This document shows positions 8,851 to 16,062 of a stretch of 42,166 bases of DNA, piece by piece. The position numbers and the translations under genes were made by a program. The notes below the pieces were generated by a model that did not search any database, had not been told where the DNA came from, and saw only the letters and a program-made list of their open reading frames with translations. Every line of letters begins with the position of its first letter. Position 1 is the stretch's first letter. Source of the DNA: CAJXCL01 sp964394335 (GTDB lineage: Bacteria; Nitrospinota; Nitrospinia; CAJXCL01); NCBI GenBank assembly GCA_964394335.1, contig CAYMVZ010000007.1, forward strand, positions 1 through 42,166, written 5' to 3'.

Positions 8851-9446
8851 TGGATTTCTTCTCGAAAAATATCTATACCGTGGTAAAAGGCTTTGTAAAG
8901 TTCCATTTGTTTATTTTGAAGCTGCTCTAGTTTTTTACTTTTTTTACTAAAGTTATTAATTTCTTTATCTATATCTTTTATAAGGCTATCAATTTTATCA
9001 ATCTTCCAAACCCATTTATGTCTTATTAACCACAATTTCAATTTCCCATGCATATATTTACCAAGTGGTGTGTTAGCAATAATTTGACCTTTATCGTTTC
9101 TCGATAAATGTTTTTCATAGTCATCTGAGCAAGGGTCAATATAACCTTTGTCCTTTATAACAGATACAGTGGGTTTACTTGAAACCCAGTCGTTGCCCTT
9201 GAATATATTGCAGTATGAACAGGAGTAAACAAGATTACTATACTTACATTTATATTCTGGAAACTTGCTGCCGGGGGCAAAGTGATCTATATGAAAACCC
9301 CTTTCGCCTCCTGAGTAAAAATGGCTATCATCACAATAACCGCATCTTTCATGAAAGTCTTTCCTAAGAGGCTTCTTATATTTATGATAATCAGTATAAA
9401 TATTTTTGAAGGTCCTCACAGGCTTCTCTCTTCTCAACGATGTCAC
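8847..9446 (-). CDS. HNH endonuclease (zinc-binding, PtuB/retron-HNH-like)
   Basis: A 199-residue nuclease. The treble-clef zinc knuckles are Cys35-x2-Cys38 (CGYC) and Cys76-x2-Cys79 (CSYC). Between them lie HIDHFAP (His52, Asp54, His55) and Asn71, and Asn80 plus FKGND follow, giving a complete HNH active site. The segment after it (YIDPCSDDYEKHL, GQIIANTPLG) is like HNH proteins of defence systems such as PtuB. Residues 150-185 are probably a coiled coil. Translation starts at a GTG that overlaps the receiver gene's stop (GTGA), and its stop overlaps the methyltransferase start (ATGA), so the three are coupled. It should nick or cut DNA, though another nucleic-acid target cannot be excluded. 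Confidence 0.88.
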   Translation of the reverse strand: MTSLRREKPVRTFKNIYTDYHKYKKPLRKDFHERCGYCDDSHFYSGGERGFHIDHFAPGSKFPEYKCKYSNLVYSCSYCNIFKGNDWVSSKPTVSVIKDKGYIDPCSDDYEKHLSRNDKGQIIANTPLGKYMHGKLKLWLIRHKWVWKIDKIDSLIKDIDKEINNFSKKSKKLEQLQNKQMELYKAFYHGIDIFREEIQ

Positions 9447-10099
9447 TTTTTCCCCTTTTTAATTTCACTAAGCGTTTCACTGGTAGTTTTTATTAAATCA
9501 TCGAGTTTTTTTAAATAGACTGGGTCTTTTAATTTTATAGGTAATGCTGATTTTTTGTTTGTCGATTGTTCAATAAAATGATCAAGCTCTAATATATGTA
9601 TTTCTTCTTTTGCATTTAATTTCTTTGTTTTGCTTTTGTTAATTAACTTTTTAATTTCTTTTTCGCTGTCTTCTATTCGCTTTAAATAATGTTCGATTTG
9701 AGTACGAATTTTTTCCTTAAAAATTGTTTTCTCTTTTTCATCATCAGCGGTAACAATCCTTTTGGAGTATACAAAGTTAACATCCTGAGATGACTCTATG
9801 GCTTCTGTCTCCTTTTGAGTCAATATAAAGCAGGGGAAATGAGCTCTTTTTAAAAGTATTTCTTCAATTAAGCCAACCCCATCGTAAGGGATATTGGGTT
9901 CACCTTTCTTTTTATACACTGATAACAAATGGTCAACAATAACCGCCCTGATATTCAGTTGGAACAAATCTTCAACCATTTCATAAATATCCACTTTAGG
10001 CTGTAACGCAATCGTATCAAAATCACTCCCAATAAATTCCTGAAAATCTAATAATTCTTCTTTCTCATCATCAATATAAGCGATTTTATACTTTTCCAT
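9443..10099 (-). CDS. Receiver-domain protein of the GHKL/HNH/methylase cassette
   Basis: A 218-residue protein. Residues 1-120 form a response-regulator receiver fold with every canonical residue: Asp10 and Asp11 (YIDDE), Asp56 as phospho-acceptor (VIVDHLLS), Thr94 (FILTQKE) and Lys113 (VYSKRIV). Residues 121-218 are highly charged and helical, probably coiled coil, with no DNA-binding motif. It is therefore more likely to control a partner protein than transcription. Its start overlaps the ATPase gene by 14 bases and its stop overlaps the HNH gene. The C-terminal kinase-like half of the ATPase is the obvious phosphate donor. Sequence between the anchor residues departs widely from ordinary regulators. 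Confidence 0.82.
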   Translation of the reverse strand: MEKYKIAYIDDEKEELLDFQEFIGSDFDTIALQPKVDIYEMVEDLFQLNIRAVIVDHLLSVYKKKGEPNIPYDGVGLIEEILLKRAHFPCFILTQKETEAIESSQDVNFVYSKRIVTADDEKEKTIFKEKIRTQIEHYLKRIEDSEKEIKKLINKSKTKKLNAKEEIHILELDHFIEQSTNKKSALPIKLKDPVYLKKLDDLIKTTSETLSEIKKGKK

Positions 10100-12617
10100 T
10101 TTTATCCCTTTGATGTTTTACTGGCAGTTTTATGTTCATTGAAAACCCTTTTCTGTCTAATAACAGTTGCACTTCACCGCCATTTTCTTCTGTGATCGAC
10201 TTTACCAACCACATACCCAGACCAGTGCCGGTATCCTTGCCTGTTTTGGGATCCTTTTTCGTTGTGTATAAAGGTTCAAAGATATGATCAGGCTCTGTAA
10301 TGTCTTTAGATAAGCCAGGGCCTGAATCCTCATAAGTGATAACTATAATATCATTCTTGCTCGACAAACTAATCATTATATCTCTATCAGAAGGAGCGTC
10401 TTTTCTTTGAAATGCGTCCAACGAATTTATTAAGAGGTTATTAAATATGCAGTCAAGGTCGATTTCAAATACTCTGATCGTGTTTTCGGTTAAGTTGTCG
10501 TTAGTAATATTAATCTCACAACCCCTGTTTTCAATTATTGTTTTCCAACTCTCTTTAAACTCTTTAAAATAGTTTGGTAAATTGATGTTTTTCCTGAGGC
10601 GTTTATCCTTTCTTATAGTATTGAGAGAATAATTAAGCCATTGCTTTAACTTTTCGTCCTGTTTTTTTGTATATTCAAGTCGTATATATGGATTTAAATG
10701 TTCAGGTTCGTTTTCACATTGCTCTTTTGTTACATATTTGCTAAGCAGCCTTTTAATAATATCCACCCTTGAAACCAGCTTGTTTTCCAGGCTCATGAGC
10801 TCATGGGTAAAAGAGGCAATGGTAATCCCACTGCTTGCAAAAACAGCCAGTAATTTCTGCACTTCTTTTAGTTCCTCTATCTCTTCTTTCTGATCTATTA
10901 ACGCTACTCCCATTGTTTCTTCTGTAGTCTGTGGTTCTTTTTTTGACCCATCAGCAGCTCGTTGAAGTTTTTTGGTTATCTTCCTTGCAATATCATAGGC
11001 TTTTGCCTTCGTTTTTTCTGACTTATGTGTTTCTTCATAATACTTGCTCAATTCTCGGGCAATATAACTTCTGTCTCGTTCAAACTCAGAAATTATTCCT
11101 AAAATCAGGTTTTTAAAAACATCAAATACTCTATTTTCCTGTAGACCTTCCCTGCTAGATTTATCCTCAAAATTTATATTAGCTAACCTTGAAATATTAA
11201 TTACTCCTGTCACATTATTAGGATTTACTTTAAAACCGCCTCCTTCTTTAGCTATGCCTGCTGGGCTTTGTGCTTTGCGTTTTCCAAGATCAAGCCAGTC
11301 TTCCCATGAGCTACCTGTTTCACCATAAGGTCGGACTCGAAAATTATCCCTAAACAGTTTTATTCCGCCGAAGCCAGATAGCCAGCTTCTTCTATTATTT
11401 TGGTTAAAATCTCTATATAAAAACTTTTCCTTGGCTTTTTTATTGGTAATAACTTTCATAAAGTACAAGGTAAAATCAAATGGACCGATTTGTTCAAGCT
11501 TTTTATCTTTATCAACGTCCTTAAAACCAGCTATCAATTCAGCGAGGGTTCTTTTAATAACAAAATATTTTTTTTTAAAAACTTTTTTGTCATAATTCGA
11601 CTTCCTCATATTACTTCTTTTAAAAAATGCATCCGTAAATTTTGATAAATTATATTCATTTCTATTAATTGTAATTGTAGCTAAATTATTTTCGTCAATA
11701 TTTGCACTTATTTTATAGTCAAAGTCATCGCACGTTGCAGGCTCAACTTTTCCATATTTTTCGGGTTCAAGAGAACTGAATAGATGAATGTCAAACACCT
11801 TTTCTTCTTTCGGTGGGATTAATACTTCAAGGCCTGAATAGAGTTTATTTACCGAATCTGAATCCCATTCATCTGATAATTGAGAAATTTCAATAATTGT
11901 CCCTTTTTGAAATTTAATTTTATTTAAAACACTTGCTGAACTTTTAACACCAACTAAAATTTCTATTACATTCTTTTTTATGTTTAAATCTGAATCTTCC
12001 AGTAATTCAGCTGAAATATCGTCAAGAGTCCTGTTGTCTTTTTCAAAATCATGCCAGTTCACACGCCACAAATATCCAATATCTTTTTTAGATCTTGTAA
12101 ATAAATCACACTTTGATCCCAAACGGTCAAGTGCAAAACGCCCTATCCCTTTTGCTCCAGTTCTTATCCTTCCCCTGGTTGTCCTGATTTCCTTTTGTTT
12201 AATGTCAGTTCCAATTGTCATCCAATGTTTTTCAATAATTTTCTTCGTCATGCCATCACCATCATCGATGATGCAAATTTTGCACATTTTATTAAAAACA
12301 GTTTTTAATATCTTTTTTTTATCCTCATTTTTTTTTGGTCTTAAATGGTAAAGTTGCGTTTTCTTATCAAAAGTATAGGATGAGGTTAATAAACCAACAT
12401 TTTCTGTAGTATTTTTTTTGATCTTTTGAAAATCACTTTGTGACAGGATATGGGGTATTTCTATAAATTTATTATCAAAATAGATTATGCAATTATCAGC
12501 ATCCGCGTCATAACAATTCTTGACTAACTCAATAATAGCAGCTTCTGCATGGGCAACGTTTTCACGTCCAATAAGTCTTGCCGTTCTCGCGGATACTTTA
12601 AATGGAATTTTTGCCAA
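10086..12617 (-). CDS. Dual GHKL ATPase: MORC/MutL-like module plus histidine-kinase-like module
   Basis: An 843-residue protein with two ATP-binding GHKL regions. The N-terminal one has IIELVKNCYDADAD (Glu30, Asn34, Asp37), IDDGDGM (117-123) and GAKGIGRFA (154-162), as in Hsp90/MutL/MORC-type ATPases, followed by an S5-like middle region with FEDKSSREGL (483-492). Residues 575-595 are a coiled coil. The C-terminal part looks like a histidine kinase core: ASFTHELMS (His605, possible phospho-acceptor), the N box around NNLLINSLDAFQ (726-737), DSGPGL (764-769), the F box IFEPLYTTK and GTGLGMWLV (797-805). There is no membrane segment, so it is cytoplasmic. Translation starts at TTG with GGGG seven bases before. 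It is the first gene of the cassette. Confidence 0.85.
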   Translation of the reverse strand: MAKIPFKVSARTARLIGRENVAHAEAAIIELVKNCYDADADNCIIYFDNKFIEIPHILSQSDFQKIKKNTTENVGLLTSSYTFDKKTQLYHLRPKKNEDKKKILKTVFNKMCKICIIDDGDGMTKKIIEKHWMTIGTDIKQKEIRTTRGRIRTGAKGIGRFALDRLGSKCDLFTRSKKDIGYLWRVNWHDFEKDNRTLDDISAELLEDSDLNIKKNVIEILVGVKSSASVLNKIKFQKGTIIEISQLSDEWDSDSVNKLYSGLEVLIPPKEEKVFDIHLFSSLEPEKYGKVEPATCDDFDYKISANIDENNLATITINRNEYNLSKFTDAFFKRSNMRKSNYDKKVFKKKYFVIKRTLAELIAGFKDVDKDKKLEQIGPFDFTLYFMKVITNKKAKEKFLYRDFNQNNRRSWLSGFGGIKLFRDNFRVRPYGETGSSWEDWLDLGKRKAQSPAGIAKEGGGFKVNPNNVTGVINISRLANINFEDKSSREGLQENRVFDVFKNLILGIISEFERDRSYIARELSKYYEETHKSEKTKAKAYDIARKITKKLQRAADGSKKEPQTTEETMGVALIDQKEEIEELKEVQKLLAVFASSGITIASFTHELMSLENKLVSRVDIIKRLLSKYVTKEQCENEPEHLNPYIRLEYTKKQDEKLKQWLNYSLNTIRKDKRLRKNINLPNYFKEFKESWKTIIENRGCEINITNDNLTENTIRVFEIDLDCIFNNLLINSLDAFQRKDAPSDRDIMISLSSKNDIIVITYEDSGPGLSKDITEPDHIFEPLYTTKKDPKTGKDTGTGLGMWLVKSITEENGGEVQLLLDRKGFSMNIKLPVKHQRDKNGKV

Positions 12618-12937
12618 TTGACATCCCCATGATCAGTTGCATTGTTAATAATTCAAGCATAACAATATTGAAAGATCAACTTTTCTTTATCAATTTTACT
12701 CTTGTGTAGTGTTCTTGATTTAAAGGGGGCACCCGTTAGCAGGTTGTCGGAGAGTAGAAAATCTCAAAAACCGACCATTGAAAATAAAGAAGTTATTGGT
12801 TCAAAAACCTTTTTCGTTACAGATTGATTGTTAGGAAAGATTAAAATGTATATAATCTCCACTGAAGATTCCTTGCGGCTAGCCGCAGGAGCTTCAATTG
12901 ATAAGATGGAGTTAGTGAATGGGTTTGCGGAGGTTTT
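12618..12937. other. Spacer between rnc and the accessory operon
   Basis: This 320-base stretch separates rnc from the dual-GHKL ATPase gene, both on the minus strand. It carries the stem-loop at 12864-12895 near the rnc end and an AT-rich part next to the ATPase start. Any separate promoter for the cassette must lie here. I could not find a hexamer pair with correct spacing that I trust. Confidence 0.5.
12864..12895. repeat. Long stem-loop downstream of rnc
   Basis: The core TGCGGCTAGCCGCA (12874-12887) is a perfect palindrome, extended by GAAGATTCC and GGAGCTTC arms. There is no T-run after it on the minus strand, so it is not a standard intrinsic terminator. It may protect or process the rnc message. 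A diverged relative with the same ACTGAAGATTC left end and CTTCAAT right end lies at 17902-17935. Confidence 0.55.
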
Positions 12938-13648
12938 TTATTGCTTCACATTAAGGTTTTCCAGGGCTTCTCTGGCGGCTTCCTGCTCCCCTTCTTTCTT
13001 GTTTTTGCCCTTTCCTTTGCCGACAATTTTACCGTTGATAGAAACGGTCACTTCAAAGATTTTGTCATGATCCGGCCCGATTTCTTTTTCCACTTTATAA
13101 GCAGGTATGGCGATTTTTTTCCCCTGGGAATGTTCCTGGAGCTCACTCTTGTAATCCCTGTAACGGCTTGTATCTGCAAGATGATGCAGGTCGGATTTGA
13201 ACAAGGGCAGAATGACTCGGGCGGTTTTTTTTAATCCTCCATCAAGGTAAATGGATGCTACTATTGCTTCAAAGGTATTGGCAAGAATGGAGTTTTTATT
13301 GTGGCCTCCGGACAGGGACTCCCCTTTTCCGAGTTGGATATTCTCACCTAAATTAAGTGAGCGCGAAATTTTTGAAAGGTTGATTTCATTAACTAAAGCC
13401 GCCCTGATCTTTGATAGGTCTCCTTCCATCCTGTTCTTGAAATTTTTTAATGAGTATTCTCCTATGATCAAATCCAGTACAGAATCTCCAAGAAACTCAA
13501 GACGCTCATTGTCTTTATACTTACGGTTATTTTCGTTCACAAAAGATTTGTGCGTAAGAGCTTGATTGAGGAGTGTGATATTTTTAAAAGTGTAACCAAG
13601 TTTTTTTTGGCAAATTCTTAATTTGCTTTTCCTCTCTTTTGAGATCAT
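12938..13648 (-). CDS. rnc: Ribonuclease III
   Basis: RNase III cleaves double-stranded RNA in rRNA maturation and mRNA turnover. The 236-residue protein has the signature NERLEFLGDSVLDL (47-60) with the acidic active-site residues Glu51, Asp55 and Asp59, followed by a second helical half. Its C-terminal double-stranded-RNA-binding domain starts near YKSELQEHSQ and ends KKEGEQEAAREALENL. Length and domain order are normal. It follows fabF in the plsX-fab series on the same strand, as in many bacteria, but with a 368-base repeat-filled gap. Confidence 0.97.
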   Translation of the reverse strand: MISKERKSKLRICQKKLGYTFKNITLLNQALTHKSFVNENNRKYKDNERLEFLGDSVLDLIIGEYSLKNFKNRMEGDLSKIRAALVNEINLSKISRSLNLGENIQLGKGESLSGGHNKNSILANTFEAIVASIYLDGGLKKTARVILPLFKSDLHHLADTSRYRDYKSELQEHSQGKKIAIPAYKVEKEIGPDHDKIFEVTVSINGKIVGKGKGKNKKEGEQEAAREALENLNVKQ

Positions 13649-13710
13649 ATTTTTTTATTTTAAACTACTGATTTAGCTTCGCCCCACTAAGCGTGGCTTC
13701 GCAGATTCGC

Positions 13711-13732
13711 CAAAGCTGAGCTTAGCTCTGCC
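13711..13732. repeat. 22-bp repeat, inverted relative to 15437-15458
   Basis: This segment is the exact reverse complement of 15437-15458, so the pair brackets fabF in inverted orientation. The core reads AGCTGAGCTTAGCT and is itself nearly palindromic. Confidence 0.7.
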
Positions 13733-13774
13733 AATGAAGAGTACCTGGGAAGACTTGAATTCACAAATTATTAT

Positions 13775-13996
13775 GCAAGTTCTCAATCAGTTGAGGTAAT
13801 TGTCATTTGCTCACACCTGGATTCCCGCTAAACCCATGCGGGAATGACAACTTGGGTAAGCCTGCGGGACTGACAATCATGGTCCTAAGTTCCTCAGTTC
13901 TTCATAAGGCGCTGTAAAAAGCAAAAACTTAGCCTTGCATAAGTAACAGTATAAGGAAAAATCAAACAGCGCCTAAACTTTTTGAGATGTACCATT
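13775..13996. repeat. MITE-like element, copy 1 (with nested insertion)
   Basis: It begins AAGTTCTCAATCAGTTGAGG and ends CTTTTTGAGATGTACCATT, imperfect inverted ends shared with copies at 27783-27920 and 33749-33904. Inside is the palindrome ATTCCCGC...GCGGGAAT. Relative to copy 2, about 75 bases around 13901-13976 are extra and consist of a different stem-loop repeat. No coding potential. Confidence 0.55.
13908..13973. repeat. TAAGCCTTGCATAAG-family stem-loop, nested copy
   Basis: The arms GGCGCTGT (13908-13915) and ACAGCGCC (13966-13973) are perfect reverse complements about 50 bases apart. Between them lie AGCCTTGCATAAG and ATAAGGAAAAA-like segments. Two relatives occur between fabF and acpP (15505-15550 and 15588-15635). 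Confidence 0.55.
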
Positions 13997-14016
13997 ATGA
14001 TTTAGTTTTTGGTTTT

Positions 14017-15255
14017 TTATCTCTCAAATTTTTTGAAAATAATGGCAGCATTTGTGCCGCCGAATCCAAAGGAATTTGAAGCGGCTACATTAACTTTTGC
14101 GGTTCTTGCCTGATTTGGGACATAATCCAGGTCGCATTCAGGGTCTTTGTTTTCATAATTTATAGTAGGGGGTATAGTTCCTGTTTCTATAGCCATAACA
14201 GCGAAAACGCCTTCCACTCCCCCTGCCGCACCAAGCAGATGGCCTATCATTGACTTGGTAGAGCTGACAGCAAGTTTATAGGCATGCTTTCCAAAAACCG
14301 TTTTGATGGCTGTAGTTTCCAGGCTGTCTGCCATAGTGGATGTCGCATGGGCATTGATATAGTCGATTTCTTCCGGCTCTATTCCGGCACTGTCAAGCGC
14401 CATTTTTAAACACCTCGCTGCTCCTTCTCCCCCGGGAGAAGGAGCGGTTATATGGTAGGCATCCGCGTTCAGACTATAGCCTATTACTTCCGCATAAATT
14501 TTTGCGTTTCTTTTGAGAGCGGTCTCCAGCTCTTCCAAAATCATGATACCGGAGCCTTCACCTACTACAAATCCGTCTCTATCTTTATCAAAGGGACGGC
14601 TGGCTTTTTCAGGTTCATCATTGCGAGTAGAGAGGGCTTTCATAGCGGCAAACCCGCCTATTCCGAGAGGACTAATTACAGACTCTGAACCACCGGCGAT
14701 CATGGCATCAGCTTCCCCGCGCTCAATAATCCGGTAGGCATCTCCAATGGCATGAGTTCCTGTCGCGCAGGCAGTAGACACACAGGAGTTTGGACCTTTA
14801 GCGCCGTATCTTATTGAAATCTGACCGGAGGCCAGGTTCGCAATAAGCATAGGAACAAAAAATGGGGAAATTTTCCGGAATCCCTTTTCATTATAAAGTT
14901 TATGGTAGTGCTCGATAGCGGGAAGGCCGCAAAGGCCTGCACCAACGATGACTCCTACTTTATTTGCATTGCCGTTATGCACTTTCAGTCCCGAATCATT
15001 TAAGGCAAATTCGGCGGCTGCCACTGCATAGTGAATAAAGGTATCCATTTTTTTGACTTCTTTTTTATTAATGAAGTCTAATGGATCAAAACCTTTCACT
15101 TCACCGGCAATTTTTATAGGAAAATTTGTGGTATCAAAACGGGTAATTGTTCCAATCCCTGATTTCCCCGCAATTATTCCATCCCAGCTTTTTTTTAATC
15201 CTATTCCTAAGGGCGTGATTAAACCCAGTCCGGTAACAACTACTTTCCTTTTCAG
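14017..15255 (-). CDS. fabF: 3-oxoacyl-ACP synthase II, CTG start
   Basis: FabF (KAS II) condenses malonyl-ACP with acyl-ACP in fatty-acid elongation. The frame is open from 15255, but its first ATG/GTG/TTG is the GTG at 15099, which would remove about 50 conserved residues. The upstream codons encode LKRKVVVTGLGLITPLG and SGIGTITRFDTT, the classic FabF N-terminus. A GGAGGT lies six bases before the CTG at 15255. With that start the protein has 412 residues, and the catalytic residues fall at Cys163 (STACATGTH), His303 (NAHATST) and His339 (IGHLLGAAGG), close to E. coli FabF numbering. An ATG five bases upstream of the CTG is out of frame and meets a stop at once. A one-base sequencing or real deletion is the alternative. 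Confidence 0.93.
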   Translation of the reverse strand: MKRKVVVTGLGLITPLGIGLKKSWDGIIAGKSGIGTITRFDTTNFPIKIAGEVKGFDPLDFINKKEVKKMDTFIHYAVAAAEFALNDSGLKVHNGNANKVGVIVGAGLCGLPAIEHYHKLYNEKGFRKISPFFVPMLIANLASGQISIRYGAKGPNSCVSTACATGTHAIGDAYRIIERGEADAMIAGGSESVISPLGIGGFAAMKALSTRNDEPEKASRPFDKDRDGFVVGEGSGIMILEELETALKRNAKIYAEVIGYSLNADAYHITAPSPGGEGAARCLKMALDSAGIEPEEIDYINAHATSTMADSLETTAIKTVFGKHAYKLAVSSTKSMIGHLLGAAGGVEGVFAVMAIETGTIPPTINYENKDPECDLDYVPNQARTAKVNVAASNSFGFGGTNAAIIFKKFER

Positions 15256-15436
15256 TTCATGACCTCCAAAGCTTACTTTAAATACGGTCTAAAGAAAAAA
15301 TTCTCAAATTAAATACCAGTTACAACTTGTAAGCTCAAAATCACAGCACGGTAAGTTGCCGCAACCACAATTCGGGAAGAAAAGCCGAATTGGACGGATT
15401 TTTTTGCAAGCCGCCCGAAGGGTTGAGGCCATGGAT

Positions 15437-15458
15437 GGCAGAGCTAAGCTCAGCTTTG
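15437..15458. repeat. 22-bp repeat, inverted partner of 13711-13732
   Basis: It is identical, as the reverse complement, to 13711-13732 on the other side of fabF. It lies 179 bases upstream of the fabF start codon. Confidence 0.7.
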
Positions 15459-15504
15459 CTGAAATCAAATGAGCTTCCACTTCGGTTAGTAAAAAAAGAC
15501 TTTG

Positions 15505-15635
15505 TTAAGCCTTGCATAAGTCGCAGTATAAGGAAAAACCAAACTGCGACTAAACAGTGCCTAAAAAAATCATAAATAAACACCACCTAAGCCTTGCATA
15601 AGGCGCTGTAAGAATCAGAAAAAACACCGCCTAAA
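15505..15635. repeat. Two tandem TAAGCCTTGCATAAG-family stem-loops
   Basis: The first copy (15505-15550) has arms GTCGCAGT (15520-15527) and ACTGCGAC (15543-15550) around ATAAGGAAAAACCAA. The second (15588-15635) has GGCGCTGT and the degraded arm ACACCGCC. Arm sequences differ between copies while pairing is kept in the first, which suggests that structure matters more than sequence. Confidence 0.55.
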
Positions 15636-15693
15636 AAAAACACGATGTTGCAAGATTGTAATACCGCAGGGCGCAAAGAGTAACAGACTACTT

Positions 15694-15939
15694 TTAATTT
15701 TTCGAATTCTTTTCAACATAATTAATAGCGTCCTTTACCGTTAATATCTTTTCCGCGGCTTCATCAGGGATTTCAATGTCGAACTCCTCTTCAAATGCCA
15801 TGACCAGTTCGACTGTATCAAGAGAATCGGCTCCTAAACCATCAATAAACGAAGCCTCCGGAGTAACTTCTTTTTCATCAACTCCTAATTGATCGATGAT
15901 AATTTCTTTGACTTTTGCCTCTACACTCGTTTCACTCAT
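15694..15939 (-). CDS. acpP: Acyl carrier protein
   Basis: An 81-residue acidic carrier of growing acyl chains in fatty-acid synthesis. Ser39 in GADSLDTVELVMAFEEEF is the attachment site for 4'-phosphopantetheine. The three-helix ACP length and IEIPDEAAEKI segment are normal. A strong Shine-Dalgarno (GGAGGTGA) precedes the ATG. It lies between fabG and fabF in the plsX-fab cluster. Confidence 0.97.
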   Translation of the reverse strand: MSETSVEAKVKEIIIDQLGVDEKEVTPEASFIDGLGADSLDTVELVMAFEEEFDIEIPDEAAEKILTVKDAINYVEKNSKN

Positions 15940-16062
15940 ATTAGATTCACCTCCTATAAGAAATTAAAAAAATTATTATTGCAGTCGCCTAATTATTTAA
16001 AACAAGACAAAAGCCTTGTCCTGCGGTACAAAATAAGAAAGGCAAGTCTTTCGGTTTGCTTT

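Larger units (their letters stand above)
15256..15693. other. Repeat-filled gap between acpP and fabF
   Basis: I see no believable gene in 438 bases. It holds a GGTTGCGGCAACTT core on the minus strand (near 15352-15370) that recurs at about 42038, the 22-bp inverted repeat at 15437-15458, and two copies of the TAAGCCTTGCATAAG family. Short open frames on both strands lie in repeat text. acpP and fabF are usually nearly adjacent, so this gap looks like accumulated repeats. Confidence 0.6.

Noticed and set aside
9443..12617. Identification as a Detocs-type defensive two-component system
   Set aside because: Detocs has an ordinary sensor kinase and effectors fused to receivers. Here the ATPase has an extra MORC/MutL-like GHKL module, and the effector candidates (HNH, methyltransferase) are separate proteins, so I did not use that name.
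15341..15586. Open frames on both strands between acpP and fabF
   Set aside because: They consist of repeat text (22-bp inverted repeat and TAAGCCTTGCATAAG units), have no family-like motifs and no ribosome-binding site.
15505..15635. Possible integron attC sites (GTTAAGC resembles the GTTRRRY core)
   Set aside because: The matching RYYYAAC core is absent, no integrase or gene cassettes are present, and the copies sit between housekeeping genes.
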